DNA from: Anaerolineaceae bacterium oral taxon 439
GTDB taxonomy: Bacteria > Chloroflexota > Anaerolineae > Anaerolineales > Anaerolineaceae
Direction of reading: 5' to 3'
NCBI GenBank assembly: GCA_001717545.1
Contig: CP017039.1
Location: forward strand, 1,364,001 to 1,428,000
DNA length: 64,000 nt
In this document: positions 52,554 to 62,088 of the stretch, piece after piece
Layout of the letters: each line of letters begins with the position of its first letter
How positions within the stretch are numbered: the stretch's first letter is position 1
Made by a program: the position numbers and the translations under genes
The notes under the pieces: generated by a model
What the model was told of the DNA's origin: nothing
Seen by the model: the letters and a program-made list of their open reading frames with translations, nothing else
Database searches by the model: none

Positions 52554-54334
52554 ACTATCCGAAAATAGGAATACGACCTGTTATTGATGGCCGCTGGGGC
52601 GGCGTTCGGGAATCGCTTGAAGCGAAAACGATGGGCATGGCGAAATCTGCCGCCGAGCTGATCAGCTCGACGCTGCGCTATCCTGACGGGAAGTCGGTTG
52701 AATGCGTGATTGCGAATTCGACGATCGGCGGCGGCGCTGAGGCTGCGCGCTGCGCCGAGCAGTTCAGCCGCGAAAACGTCGTCGCGACGTTATCGGTAAC
52801 GCCATGCTGGTGCTACGGGTCGGAAACGTTCGATATGGACCCGAAAACGATCAAGGCGGTCTGGGGCTTCAACGGGACGGAACGGCCGGGCGCGGTTTAT
52901 TTAGCGGCGGTCATGGCGGCGCATGCGCAGCGCGGCTTACCCGCGTTCGCGATTTATGGCCATGACGTCCAGGACGCGTCGGATTCGACGATCCCGGCGG
53001 ACGTCTCGGAAAAAATCCTGCGTTTCGCGCGTGGGGCGGTCGTCGTCGGTTGGATCAGAAATAAAGCGTACGTCAATTTCGGCGCGGTTTCGATGGGGAT
53101 TATGGGGTCGTACTGCGATATCTCCGTATTCCAGAAGACTTTCGGGATCCGCGCTGAGTTCGTCGACATGACGGAAATATTGCGTCGCGTTACGCTGGGG
53201 ATTTACGATCCCGCGGAATACGAAAAGGCGCTGACGTGGATTAAAGCAAACTGCAAGGAGGGATACGACGTCAACGCCGGAAAGGACCTCCCGTTCGTCA
53301 TTACGCATTCGAAGCACATTCCCGCCGATCAGGACTGGGAATTTATCGCGAAGATGACGCTGGTTATGCGCGATATCCTGTATGGAAATCCGAAGCTGGC
53401 TGAGTTGGGGTGGCACGAGGAATCGCTCGGCAAGAACGCGGTCGCCGGCGGCTTCCAGGGTCAGCGCAATTGGACGGACTGGCTTCCGAACGCCGACTTT
53501 ACCGAAGCGATCCTGGCTTCCTCGTTCGACTGGAACGGGATTAAAGCGCCGACGCCGTTCGCGACCGAAAACGACACGCTGAACGGCGCTTCCATGATGC
53601 TGGGGACATTCCTGACCAACAGCGCGCCCTGCTTCCACGACGTCCGGACGTATTGGAGCCCTGAAGCGACGAAACGCGTTACCGGTTACATGCCGAGCGG
53701 CGTCGTTGAAAACGGGTTTATTCACCTGATCAACTCGGGAGCGACCGCGCTCGACGGAAGCGGCGTCGTAAAGGACGCCGACGGAAACGGCTGCATGAAG
53801 AAATGGTGGGACGTTACCGAGAAGGATATTCAGGCGATGCTGGCGGCGACGGACTGGTGCCGGGCGAATTACGAATATTTCCGCGGCGGCGGTTTTTCAA
53901 GCCATTTCCGCTGCGACGCTGAAATGCCGGTGACGCTGCTGCGGCTGAATATCGTGGAGGGCGTCGGATTGACGATGCAGCTGGCCGAGGGGTATACCGC
54001 TTCGCTTCCGGACGCGGCGCATACCGCGATCGATCACCGGACCGACCGCAGCTGGCCGACGACCTGGTTCGCGCCGCGGCTGACCGGAGCCGGCGCGTTT
54101 ACGGACGTTTACTCGGTCATGGCGAACTGGGGCGCGAATCATGGCGTGACCGTTTACGGTCATATCGGCGCCGATCTGATCACGCTGGCTTCGATGCTGC
54201 GGATCCCGGTCACGATGCATAACGTTGAGGACGGGAAAATCTACCGGCCCCATGCCTGGGCGTCGTTCGGAACTGAGAATAAGGAATCGGCGGATTTTGC
54301 GGCCTGTAAGCATTATGGCCCGCTGTATCAATAA
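52550..54334 (+). CDS. fucI: L-fucose isomerase
   Basis: FucI converts L-fucose to L-fuculose with manganese. At 594 aa it has normal length and carries KIGIRPVIDGRWGGVRESLE at the start, STIGGGAEAARCAEQF, NGTERPGAVYLAAVMAAHAQRG, and VAGGFQGQRNWTDWLPNADF. The C-terminal metal-site region GASMMLGTFLTN and HAWASFGTENK are also present. AGGAG precedes the ATG; the gene overlaps the kinase by 4 nt. It can also act on D-arabinose in some organisms. Confidence 0.96.
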   Translation: MNYPKIGIRPVIDGRWGGVRESLEAKTMGMAKSAAELISSTLRYPDGKSVECVIANSTIGGGAEAARCAEQFSRENVVATLSVTPCWCYGSETFDMDPKTIKAVWGFNGTERPGAVYLAAVMAAHAQRGLPAFAIYGHDVQDASDSTIPADVSEKILRFARGAVVVGWIRNKAYVNFGAVSMGIMGSYCDISVFQKTFGIRAEFVDMTEILRRVTLGIYDPAEYEKALTWIKANCKEGYDVNAGKDLPFVITHSKHIPADQDWEFIAKMTLVMRDILYGNPKLAELGWHEESLGKNAVAGGFQGQRNWTDWLPNADFTEAILASSFDWNGIKAPTPFATENDTLNGASMMLGTFLTNSAPCFHDVRTYWSPEATKRVTGYMPSGVVENGFIHLINSGATALDGSGVVKDADGNGCMKKWWDVTEKDIQAMLAATDWCRANYEYFRGGGFSSHFRCDAEMPVTLLRLNIVEGVGLTMQLAEGYTASLPDAAHTAIDHRTDRSWPTTWFAPRLTGAGAFTDVYSVMANWGANHGVTVYGHIGADLITLASMLRIPVTMHNVEDGKIYRPHAWASFGTENKESADFAACKHYGPLYQ

Positions 54335-54359
54335 ATAAATCAGGATCAAGGAGTGTGAA

Positions 54360-55508
54360 ATGTCTCAGCGTATCGTATTAAACACGATTTCTTATCATGG
54401 AAAGGGCGCGATCAACGATATCGTCCCTGAATTAACCGGACGCGGGTTCAGGAAAGCTTTCGTTTGCTCCGATCCGGACCTGATCCAGTTTGGCGTTACG
54501 AAGAAGGTTACCGATCTTCTCGATCAGGCCGGCTTCAAATACGCGATTTTCTCCGATATTAAGCCGAATCCGTCGATCGAAAACGTTCAGGCCGGCGTGG
54601 CTGCGTTCCAGGCCAGCGGGGCCGACTGCATCGTTGCGATTGGCGGCGGATCCTCGATGGACACTGCGAAAGCGGTCGGAGTTATTGTCCGCAACCCGGA
54701 ATTCGCGGACGTTCGCAGTCTCGAAGGGGTTGCGCCGACGAAGAATCACGCGGTCTTTACGATCGCGGTCCCGACGACCGCCGGAACCGCCGCGGAAGTC
54801 ACGATCAACTACGTGATTACCGACGTCGAGAAAAAGCGAAAATTCGTCTGCGTCGACGTTCACGATATTCCGGAGGTCGCCGTTGTCGATCCGGATATGA
54901 TGGCGTCGATGCCGAAGGGGCTGACCGCCGCGACGGGGATGGACGCGCTGACGCACGCGATCGAAGGATATATTACCAAAGCTGCCTGGACGATGACCGA
55001 CATGTTCCATCTGGAATCGATTCGGCTGACGTCGAAATGGCTCCGCGCCGCGGTTGAAAATAAACCGGAAGGACGCGAGGGGATGGCGCTGTCGCAGTAT
55101 ATCGCGGGGCAGGGCTTCTCAAACGTCGGATTGGGCATCGTTCATTCGATGGCGCATGGGCTGGGCGCGCTGTACGATACGCCGCATGGCGTAGCCAACG
55201 CGATCCTGCTGCCGACGGTTATGGCGTACAACGCGCCGGCGACCGGCGATAAGTACCGCGCGATCGCGGAAGCGATGGGCGTTGAGGGGACCGGATCGAT
55301 GACGATCGAAGAGGCGCGGAAGGCAGCGGTCGAAGCCGTTCGGAAGCTGGCTCAGGACGTCGGTATTCCCGCCGATCTCAAGGGAATCCTGAAGGAAGAG
55401 GACGTTCAGTTCCTTTCTGAAAGCGCATACGCGGACGCCTGCCGTCCCGGAAATCCGCGCGATACGTCGGTCGAGGAGATCGCCGCGTTGTTCCGAAGCT
55501 TACTGTAA
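54360..55508 (+). CDS. fucO: Lactaldehyde reductase (iron-type alcohol dehydrogenase)
   Basis: This 382-aa enzyme would reduce L-lactaldehyde to 1,2-propanediol with NADH, the anaerobic end of fucose catabolism. It shows IAIGGGSSMDTAKAVGVIV for NAD, PTTAGTAAEVTINYVI, MDALTHAIEGY, and iron ligands in GLGIVHSMAHGLGALYDTPHG. AGGAG lies upstream. It is the last gene of the operon and a terminator follows. Related alcohol dehydrogenases cannot be separated from FucO by sequence alone; the operon position decides. Confidence 0.93.
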   Translation: MSQRIVLNTISYHGKGAINDIVPELTGRGFRKAFVCSDPDLIQFGVTKKVTDLLDQAGFKYAIFSDIKPNPSIENVQAGVAAFQASGADCIVAIGGGSSMDTAKAVGVIVRNPEFADVRSLEGVAPTKNHAVFTIAVPTTAGTAAEVTINYVITDVEKKRKFVCVDVHDIPEVAVVDPDMMASMPKGLTAATGMDALTHAIEGYITKAAWTMTDMFHLESIRLTSKWLRAAVENKPEGREGMALSQYIAGQGFSNVGLGIVHSMAHGLGALYDTPHGVANAILLPTVMAYNAPATGDKYRAIAEAMGVEGTGSMTIEEARKAAVEAVRKLAQDVGIPADLKGILKEEDVQFLSESAYADACRPGNPRDTSVEEIAALFRSLL

Positions 55509-55530
55509 CGTCGATTTCTTCGGTTTTCTG

Positions 55531-55564
55531 GACGGGGCCGGGCTTTTTCGGTCCCGTCTTTTTT
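55531..55564 (+). terminator. Terminator of the fucose operon
   Basis: GACGGGGCC (55531-55539) and GGTCCCGTC (55550-55558) form a 9-bp stem with one G-U pair, followed by TTTTTT. It lies 22 nt after the fucO stop. Confidence 0.85.
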
Positions 55565-55669
55565 ATAGACGTTTCCGCGGAGGACGTCGTGTAGGCCGCG
55601 CCTTAGAATAAAATAAGAATCGACGGAAACGAATTTTCGCGGGGGAAAGACTGGTAAAATTGGGCGTTG

Positions 55670-57040
55670 ATGAAACGCTTAGGAACGATCGACGAGGCGC
55701 TGGACGCAATTTATTCGTTCGTGGATTACAGCATGACGCACGTTCAGACGACCGACGCGGCGGTTTTTTCTTTAGCGAAGATCCGGGAGTTAATGACGCG
55801 TCTGGGCAATCCGCAGGAGACGTTCCGTTCGATTCATGTCGCCGGGACGAAGGGGAAGGGCTCAGTCTGCGCGCTGATGAGTTCGGAGTTGTCGTCCTAT
55901 GGCTATAAGGTCGGGTTTTATTCCAGTCCGCACCTGATCGATTTCAACGAGCGTTTTCAGATTAATGGGAAGATGATCGGGAACGGCAGGCTTCTCGAAT
56001 TGATCAACCGGGTTTTGGCGGTGATCGACGATGGGTTTCGTCCTTCGACGTTCGACCTGATGACGGCGATTGCGTTCTGCTGGTTTGCCGAGGAGCGGGT
56101 CGATTTCGCCGTTGTCGAGACGGGATTGGGCGGGCGGTTGGATTCGACGAACGTCGTGAATCCGATTCTGACCGTGATCACGTCGATTTCAATGGATCAC
56201 ACGGCGTTTCTCGGCGATACGATTGAGGCAATCGCGGGCGAGAAGGCAGGAATCCTGAAAGCGGGGGTCCCCGCTGTGGTCGCCCCGGAGCATCCGGACG
56301 CCCTGAAAACGATCCTGACGCGGGCGAAGGCGATCGGCGCCCCTGTCGTCAATGTCCGGGAAACGTACGGCTTTCAGCGTGTCGCGGACGATGTTCATGG
56401 GCAGGACGTTCTTTTCTGGCGCCGCGTGGACCAGGCGGTTTTCAATCGATGGCTTGACAGCGCTGCGGATGAGTTTTCGCCCGCGCGTTTTCATTTGAAT
56501 CTGGTCGGGCTGTATCAGGTCCTGAACGCGGCGACCGCCGCCGCGGGGCTGATCCGGTTGAAAGCTGACGGATATCTTCCTGACGCAGGGCTCAGTTTTA
56601 ACGGTTTCGCGGGCGCCGAATGGCCCGGCCGGTTTGAAGTGATGCGGCTTGACGGGGAACGGACGGTCGTCCTCGACGGGGCGCATAATCCCGATTCGGC
56701 GGAAAAGCTGACCGTCGCCGTGAACCGTTATTTTGGCGTAAGGCGGATCGGCTTCGTCGTCGGGTTTTCAGAGGATAAGAACGCGGCGGCGATGATCGAG
56801 ACGTTCGGAGCGGTCGGGGCGGTCTTTATTGCGACGCGCTCGACGCATCCGCGCGCGGCGGATCCGGCGGAAATCGCGGCGCAGGTTCGCGTCAACGGAC
56901 GTCCGGTTTCCGTCTGCGAGACGTTGGAAGGCGCGCTGGCGGAAATGAGGCGGATGACGGACGTGGAGGTTTTTATCGTGACCGGGAGCTTATTCGTTGC
57001 CGGCGGGATGCGGTCTCTGCTGCTTGGACGGGAATTGTAA
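55670..57040 (+). CDS. folC: Folylpolyglutamate synthase/dihydrofolate synthase
   Basis: FolC adds glutamates to folates, and in many bacteria also makes dihydrofolate. The protein (456 aa) has the P-loop VAGTKGKGSVCALMSSE, YSSPHLIDFNERFQ, FCWFAEERVDFAVVETGLGG and the Mur-ligase C-terminal segment VLDGAHNPDSAEKL. The frame allows a TTG at 55667; I prefer the adjacent ATG at 55670. The lon gene starts 47 nt later with a hairpin lacking a T tract between, so co-transcription is likely. Confidence 0.93.
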   Translation: MKRLGTIDEALDAIYSFVDYSMTHVQTTDAAVFSLAKIRELMTRLGNPQETFRSIHVAGTKGKGSVCALMSSELSSYGYKVGFYSSPHLIDFNERFQINGKMIGNGRLLELINRVLAVIDDGFRPSTFDLMTAIAFCWFAEERVDFAVVETGLGGRLDSTNVVNPILTVITSISMDHTAFLGDTIEAIAGEKAGILKAGVPAVVAPEHPDALKTILTRAKAIGAPVVNVRETYGFQRVADDVHGQDVLFWRRVDQAVFNRWLDSAADEFSPARFHLNLVGLYQVLNAATAAAGLIRLKADGYLPDAGLSFNGFAGAEWPGRFEVMRLDGERTVVLDGAHNPDSAEKLTVAVNRYFGVRRIGFVVGFSEDKNAAAMIETFGAVGAVFIATRSTHPRAADPAEIAAQVRVNGRPVSVCETLEGALAEMRRMTDVEVFIVTGSLFVAGGMRSLLLGREL

Positions 57041-57087
57041 AAAACGCGGCTGGTTTTGTCCAGCGCCGCGGTTGGAGTAAGGAAGCT

Positions 57088-59574
57088 ATGAACAGAAGTA
57101 AATGGTCAGATGACGAGGAAGCTTTCGAAGGATTGGCGTCGATGACGGATCGGGCGGAAGAGCTTTTCGGGATCCCGAATACGCCGATCGACGACGCTGG
57201 CGGTTTCGTCGCGCCGATTTTTCCGATGCGCGAGGTGGTTCTCTTTCCGCGGATGATTACGCCGGTTTTTTTTGCGGGCGACGCTGAGCTGCAGGTCGTT
57301 GAGGTCGCGCAGCAGATCAAGCAGACGATCATTGTGGCTTTTCCAAAGGATCCGAAGAAAAAGACGTATTCGAGGAAGACGGATTTCCTGCCGATATCGG
57401 TTGAAGCGGCTTCCGGATCGGTCGTTTCGCTTCCGGATGATCATTATTCTGTCCTGCTCCAGGGGCGGCGGCGGGTCAAAATCCTCGAAACGCGGAAGCA
57501 GGATGGGTTCCATCTGGCGTATTGCTGCCCGATCGACGACGAGGTCAAGCTGACGAACGCGATGAAAGGGCTGATCCGGTCGACGAAGAATTTATTCGAA
57601 CGTGTCGTTTCGCTGGATCGGAAGCTCCCCGACGAATCTTATGGGCTGGCGTCGTCGATTGACGATCCGATCTGGCTGGCGGATATGATCATGACGACGG
57701 TGACGATCCCGCGTCAGGATCGGCTCGCGATTCTTCAGGAGGCCGATCCTGTGAAGCGGCTGAATCTGGTGAATCGGGCGTTGGCGGCGGAGCTCTCGAT
57801 TCTGGAGGTTGAATCGGAAATCAGCGAGAAGGTTCAGGACGAGGTTGACAGAAGCCAGCGAGAGTTCTACCTGCGCGAACAGGTTAAAGCGATTCAAAAG
57901 GAGCTCAACGAAGAAGATATTTTCACGCGGGAAACCGAAGAGCTGCGCGCGAAAGTCGCGGAGAAGGGTTTCCCGGACGCGGTCCTGGCGGTTGCGGAGC
58001 GTGAAGTCGATCGGCTGGCGGCGCTGCCGCCGATGTCGCCCGAGATTACGGTCTCGCGGACGTATCTGGATTGGCTTCTGGACCTGCCCTGGACGGAGAC
58101 GACGGAAGATAACCTGGACGTGCGCAACGCCGAACGCGTCCTGAACGAGAATCATTACGGCCTGAAGAAGGCGAAGGACCGGATCCTCGAATATATTGCG
58201 GTTCGCTCGCTGAAGCCGAAAAAAGAACGCCAGCCAATTCTCTGTTTCGTCGGGCCTCCCGGGACGGGAAAAACGTCGATCGGACGGTCGATCGCGGACG
58301 CGCTGGGGCGGGAGTTCGTCCGGATTTCGTTAGGCGGGGTCCGCGACGAGGCGGAAATCCGCGGCCACCGTAAAACCTACGTCGGCGCGCTCCCGGGGCG
58401 TATTCTTCAGACCATTAAACGCGCCGGAACGATTAATCCGCTTTTCATGCTCGACGAGATCGATAAGCTGGGGAACGATTACCGCGGAGATCCGGCGTCG
58501 GCGCTTCTCGAGGTATTGGACCCGGAACAGAATAACACCTTCGCGGATCATTATCTGGAAGTTGAATATGACCTGTCAAAGGTGATGTTCGTGACGACCG
58601 CGAATTCGCAGGACGCGATCCCAACGCCGCTGCTGGATCGGATGGAGGTAATCGAGTTTCCCGGATATACGCCGGAGGAGAAGCTGATCATTGCGAAGGA
58701 TTACCTGATCGGGCGGCAGTTCGACGAAAACGGGATCGACGCGAATGAGCTGACGTTGTCCGACGGCGCGATCCGGAAGCTGATCCGGGAGTACACTTAC
58801 GAAGCGGGGGTCCGGAACCTTGAACGTGAAATCGGTAAGATTTGCCGGAAGATCGCTCGGATGAAAGCGGAGAAGCGCGCGTTCCCGGAGGTGATCGACC
58901 CGGATCAGGTTGAGACGCTGATGGGTCCGCCGCAGTTTTTCGACAGTGAAAAAGAACGGCAGGATCAGGTTGGCGTGGCGACCGGGCTGGCCTGGACCGA
59001 GAACGGCGGCGACCTGACGACGATCGAAGCGCTCTGCTTCGAAGGCAAAGGCAATTTGCAGCTGACCGGACAGCTGGGAGAGGTCATGCAGGAGTCGGCA
59101 CAGGCGGCGCTTTCCTATATCAAAGCGAATACGCAGCGATTCAATATTCCGATTTCCCGGTATGAAAAAATGGATCTTCATATCCATGTCCCAGAAGGCG
59201 CGGTCCCGAAAGATGGTCCGAGCGGCGGAATTACGTTGGCGACGGCGATGATTTCCGCGCTGACGAATACGCCGATCAGGCGGGACGTAGCGATGACCGG
59301 CGAGATTACGCTGCGCGGGCATGTTCTTCCGATCGGCGGGCTGAAAGAAAAGTCGCTGGCAGCGCTGCGCGCGGGAATAACGACGGTCCTGATCCCGGAA
59401 AAAAACCTGAAGGATTTGGTCGAGCTGTCGAAAGAGGCGCTGGAACGGCTGACGTTTATCGGCGTTTCGACGATGGATGAGGTGATCCCGATCGCGTTCG
59501 GCGGCGTAGAACCGCGCGCGGCGGATTGTCCGCCGGATGATGAGACGGAGGAAACGGACGATGAAACTGACTGA
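57088..59574 (+). CDS. lon: ATP-dependent Lon protease
   Basis: This 828-aa cytoplasmic protease degrades misfolded and regulatory proteins. It has an N-terminal LON domain (FPMREVVLFPRMITPVFFAG), a helical linker (QREFYLREQVKAIQKELNEE), an AAA+ module with VGPPGTGKTSIGRSIA and FMLDEIDKLGNDY, and the protease domain. The catalytic Ser lies in PKDGPSGGITLATA and the Lys in GGLKEKSLAALRAG. The C-terminal tail is Asp/Glu/Thr-rich. AAGGAAG precedes the ATG. The extra 50 N-terminal residues before the LON domain are acidic. Confidence 0.97.
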   Translation: MNRSKWSDDEEAFEGLASMTDRAEELFGIPNTPIDDAGGFVAPIFPMREVVLFPRMITPVFFAGDAELQVVEVAQQIKQTIIVAFPKDPKKKTYSRKTDFLPISVEAASGSVVSLPDDHYSVLLQGRRRVKILETRKQDGFHLAYCCPIDDEVKLTNAMKGLIRSTKNLFERVVSLDRKLPDESYGLASSIDDPIWLADMIMTTVTIPRQDRLAILQEADPVKRLNLVNRALAAELSILEVESEISEKVQDEVDRSQREFYLREQVKAIQKELNEEDIFTRETEELRAKVAEKGFPDAVLAVAEREVDRLAALPPMSPEITVSRTYLDWLLDLPWTETTEDNLDVRNAERVLNENHYGLKKAKDRILEYIAVRSLKPKKERQPILCFVGPPGTGKTSIGRSIADALGREFVRISLGGVRDEAEIRGHRKTYVGALPGRILQTIKRAGTINPLFMLDEIDKLGNDYRGDPASALLEVLDPEQNNTFADHYLEVEYDLSKVMFVTTANSQDAIPTPLLDRMEVIEFPGYTPEEKLIIAKDYLIGRQFDENGIDANELTLSDGAIRKLIREYTYEAGVRNLEREIGKICRKIARMKAEKRAFPEVIDPDQVETLMGPPQFFDSEKERQDQVGVATGLAWTENGGDLTTIEALCFEGKGNLQLTGQLGEVMQESAQAALSYIKANTQRFNIPISRYEKMDLHIHVPEGAVPKDGPSGGITLATAMISALTNTPIRRDVAMTGEITLRGHVLPIGGLKEKSLAALRAGITTVLIPEKNLKDLVELSKEALERLTFIGVSTMDEVIPIAFGGVEPRAADCPPDDETEETDDETD

Positions 59575-59599
59575 CGCCTGTCTTCATTATTCAAGATCG

Positions 59600-60241
59600 T
59601 TATGAACAAATGAACTCAGTCGGACAGTCGGGTCCCGCGATTTTCCAGAGATACAGCGAAGCGACGGTTGCGACCGGAGAATAAAGCGCGGCGCGGTCTT
59701 CGAAGAAACTCCGGTCGATTTTCTCTTTCCCGTACAGGCGGGACAATCCACGGCGGATTCCGAGATCGCCGAAGCTGATCACGTTTGGCCGCTGGAGCGT
59801 GAAAATCAGGAGCATCTCCGCGGTCCAAAGGCCGATGCCTTTCAGCGCGGTCAGCCGGTCGATAATTTCCTGATCTGGGGTGGTTTCGAATTCGGCGAGG
59901 TTAAGCTTCCCGTTCTGAATTTCGCTGATAAACGTTCGGATGGTATTCGCTTTGCGTTCCGAGACGCCGGCGCCACGAAGGTCTTCAACGCTGGCGTCGC
60001 TTAGATTTTCGATTGCGATTTTCCCGAATTGCGCGCTGATCCGTGCCAGAATCCCGTCCTGCGCTTTCCCGGAAATCTGCTGTCCGACGATCGTTGAAAC
60101 GACCGCGGCGAAGGGATCCGGTTCGATCGGGTTCCGAATCGGCGGGATGATCTCGATCGCTCTGCGCAGTCGCACACAACGTCCGCTCAGGTAAGCCAAA
60201 GCGTCGTCAGAGATTGGGAAATACGGGCGTTCATGATTCAT
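59600..60241 (-). CDS. DNA-3-methyladenine glycosylase II (AlkA-like)
   Basis: This 213-aa base-excision enzyme has the helix-hairpin-helix LTALKGIGLWTAEML and the catalytic Asp in VISFGDLGIRRGL. The N-terminal TBP-like domain of E. coli AlkA is missing; the shorter form occurs in many bacteria. It would remove alkylated purines. The gene converges on lon with only 25 nt between the stops and no visible terminator, so antisense read-through is possible. The ribosome site is weak. Confidence 0.88.
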   Translation of the reverse strand: MNHERPYFPISDDALAYLSGRCVRLRRAIEIIPPIRNPIEPDPFAAVVSTIVGQQISGKAQDGILARISAQFGKIAIENLSDASVEDLRGAGVSERKANTIRTFISEIQNGKLNLAEFETTPDQEIIDRLTALKGIGLWTAEMLLIFTLQRPNVISFGDLGIRRGLSRLYGKEKIDRSFFEDRAALYSPVATVASLYLWKIAGPDCPTEFICS

Positions 60242-60340
60242 GTTTTTTTTCGGTCAGCCCTGAACTCAGCGTATTGTTGAAATTATACCAACGCCTGTAA
60301 CCCGAGGAAAGACAGAAAAAGCTACCGTCCGGTTTCATAA

Positions 60341-60384
60341 AAACGAAAGCCCCTGTCGACCGTGGGGTCCGGGGCTTCGTTTTT
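60341..60384. terminator. Bidirectional terminator between AlkA-like and foldase genes
   Basis: AACGAAAGCCCC (60342-60353) and GGGGCTTCGTT (60371-60381) form a stem with one bulged A, flanked by A and T tracts on each side. On the minus strand it can end the foldase transcript. Confidence 0.8.
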
Positions 60385-60454
60385 GATTCAAGGCGGTCCG
60401 TCTAAAGCGGCTCTCCGCTTGGTTCAGGCGATGAGAAATCTGGCTGGCGTCCGC

Positions 60455-62014
60455 TTAGAACTGAACCGTGTTATACGGAAGCGTCGGCTCGGTTGGGACG
60501 TAATTCTGCCAATCGTCGCTGCTCTTAACGTTCATTTCCGCTTTGTGGTCGTCAATCCATTTCGTATACGCGGCGTCAAGACGGCTCGAGTATTCGCTCG
60601 ACGTGAGCGGATGGATTTCATGTCCGATGATCTGGATGATGTGATAGCCGAAATCGCTCTGAACCGGGGCATTGCTGATCGTGCCGACTTCCTGCGCGAA
60701 CGCGGCTTCTTCGAATGGCGCGACCATCCGGCCTTTCCCGAACCAGCCGAGATCTCCGCCGTTCTGAGCGTTCGAGGTATCGGTCGAGACTTCGGCCGCG
60801 ACGGCGTTCCAGTCTTCTCCGTTGTTAAGGCGTTCGAGGACAGCGTTGGCTTCCTCTTCTGTCGCGACTAAAATATGCCGCGCCCAGACCATTTCTTCCT
60901 CGCGAGCGACGGTCTTTTCGATATCGTCGCGCACCTTATTTCCGAGGAGTTCGTAGAAGACCAGCTTGCGCTGAAATTCGAGGTCGGCGTATTCGTTCGA
61001 CGCGAAGTATTCGTCAGAATTCTTTTTGTACATTTCTTCCGTGTAAACGGTCGCGGTCGGTTCCGGCGTTGCGGTTTCAGCGGTCTCTTCCGGAGCTTCG
61101 GTTTCAGCTCCCGCTTCGAGGGCGTCGTTTTCCGCGGGCTCGTTCGCAGTCGCTTCCTCTTCGGAGGCGACTGGTTCTTCGACTGTCTCTTCGTTCGCGG
61201 CGTCGTCCGCAGTCGGTTCCGTCGTTTCCGTTTCGATCTTTCCGGACTCGGCGGTTTCATCGACCGGTTCAGCGCCTGTGTCTTCGGCTGTCTCTTCGCC
61301 CGTGCCTTCCGGTACCGCGGTCGCGGCGGTTTCGAGCGTCAGCTCTCCGTCGGCCGTCGGGCCTTCTTCGCCAAGGCTTTCAAGATCGTTTTCCGCGGGA
61401 ATTTCCGTGGGCTCCGGCGTCGCGGTATAGTTCAGCAGCTTCAGCTGTTCTTCCGACGGGGTCGCGGTTTCAGCGAACGGCAGCTCGGTCGGTTCCGGAG
61501 TCGGGGTCCCGTTCGGGAAATAACCGAACAGCGATTCCATGCGCGCGTCGATCTCAGCATCGCTGACAGTAAAGCCGGCTTCTTTCGCCGCGTCTTCGAG
61601 AACGTACTGGTCGATGAGCGTGGTGTAGACCTGCGATCCGATCAGCGAGGCGTATTCCGGTTGGAGCTGGTTTTCATACTGGCTCCGCGTCGCTTCGTCC
61701 ATTTCGATCCCGAACGACTGATAGAGCTGGCGCATGTATTCGTAATTGTCGATCAGTTGGCTCCGCCGGTAGCGGACGGTCTTTTCGAAATCGCTTACGG
61801 TGACTTTATGATCATTGACTTTGGCGAGGACTTTATTGGGGCGGATTACGGTAGCGAATAACACGCCGAAAATCAGGGTCAGCGCGATCAGTCCAATGAC
61901 GGCGGCCCCGGCGATTTTCAGGATCCGAATCTGCTGGTTTTCTTTTTCGTGCCGCGCGCGGTTCGCTTTATTGTTCAGGCGCGGATGTTTCGGTTCTTTT
62001 TTCTCAGTTGGCAT
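60455..62014 (-). CDS. Membrane-anchored parvulin-type peptidyl-prolyl isomerase (PrsA/SurA-like)
   Basis: This 519-aa protein has a basic cytoplasmic tail, one membrane anchor (about residues 31-53) and a SurA-N-like helical region that includes AKVNDHKVTVSDFEKTVRYR. A long acidic, Thr/Glu/Pro/Ala-rich stretch (about 160-325) follows, with ATPEPTE repeats. The parvulin domain has WARHILVATEEEANAVLERL and GDLGWFGKGRMVAPFEEAAF, ending in FGYHIIQIIGHE. It should fold exported proteins on the outer face. The low-complexity insert between the two halves is unusually long for PrsA. AAGGAG precedes the ATG; it ends at a bidirectional terminator. Confidence 0.87.
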   Translation of the reverse strand: MPTEKKEPKHPRLNNKANRARHEKENQQIRILKIAGAAVIGLIALTLIFGVLFATVIRPNKVLAKVNDHKVTVSDFEKTVRYRRSQLIDNYEYMRQLYQSFGIEMDEATRSQYENQLQPEYASLIGSQVYTTLIDQYVLEDAAKEAGFTVSDAEIDARMESLFGYFPNGTPTPEPTELPFAETATPSEEQLKLLNYTATPEPTEIPAENDLESLGEEGPTADGELTLETAATAVPEGTGEETAEDTGAEPVDETAESGKIETETTEPTADDAANEETVEEPVASEEEATANEPAENDALEAGAETEAPEETAETATPEPTATVYTEEMYKKNSDEYFASNEYADLEFQRKLVFYELLGNKVRDDIEKTVAREEEMVWARHILVATEEEANAVLERLNNGEDWNAVAAEVSTDTSNAQNGGDLGWFGKGRMVAPFEEAAFAQEVGTISNAPVQSDFGYHIIQIIGHEIHPLTSSEYSSRLDAAYTKWIDDHKAEMNVKSSDDWQNYVPTEPTLPYNTVQF

Positions 62015-62031
62015 TTTTCAAGCTCCTTTAG

Positions 62032-62064
62032 AAAAAAAGGCACAGAAGTCTGACTCCCATGCCT
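62032..62064 (-). terminator. Terminator after rpsR
   Basis: On the minus strand AGGCA/TGCCT arms (62060-62064 and 62038-62042) enclose a 17-nt loop region and lead into TTTTTTT (62032-62038). It separates the rpsF-rpsR unit from the foldase gene. Confidence 0.65.
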
Positions 62065-62088
62065 GAAATGGATATGATCGAGGCTCGC

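Noticed and set aside
57045-57069. Hairpin between folC and lon considered as a terminator
   Set aside because: The stem contains a 2-nt bulge and is not followed by a T tract; lon begins 19 nt later.
60875-61861. Plus-strand open frame of 328 codons opposite the foldase
   Set aside because: It reads as Arg/Phe-rich low complexity, the reverse of the acidic Thr/Glu repeats; not a gene.
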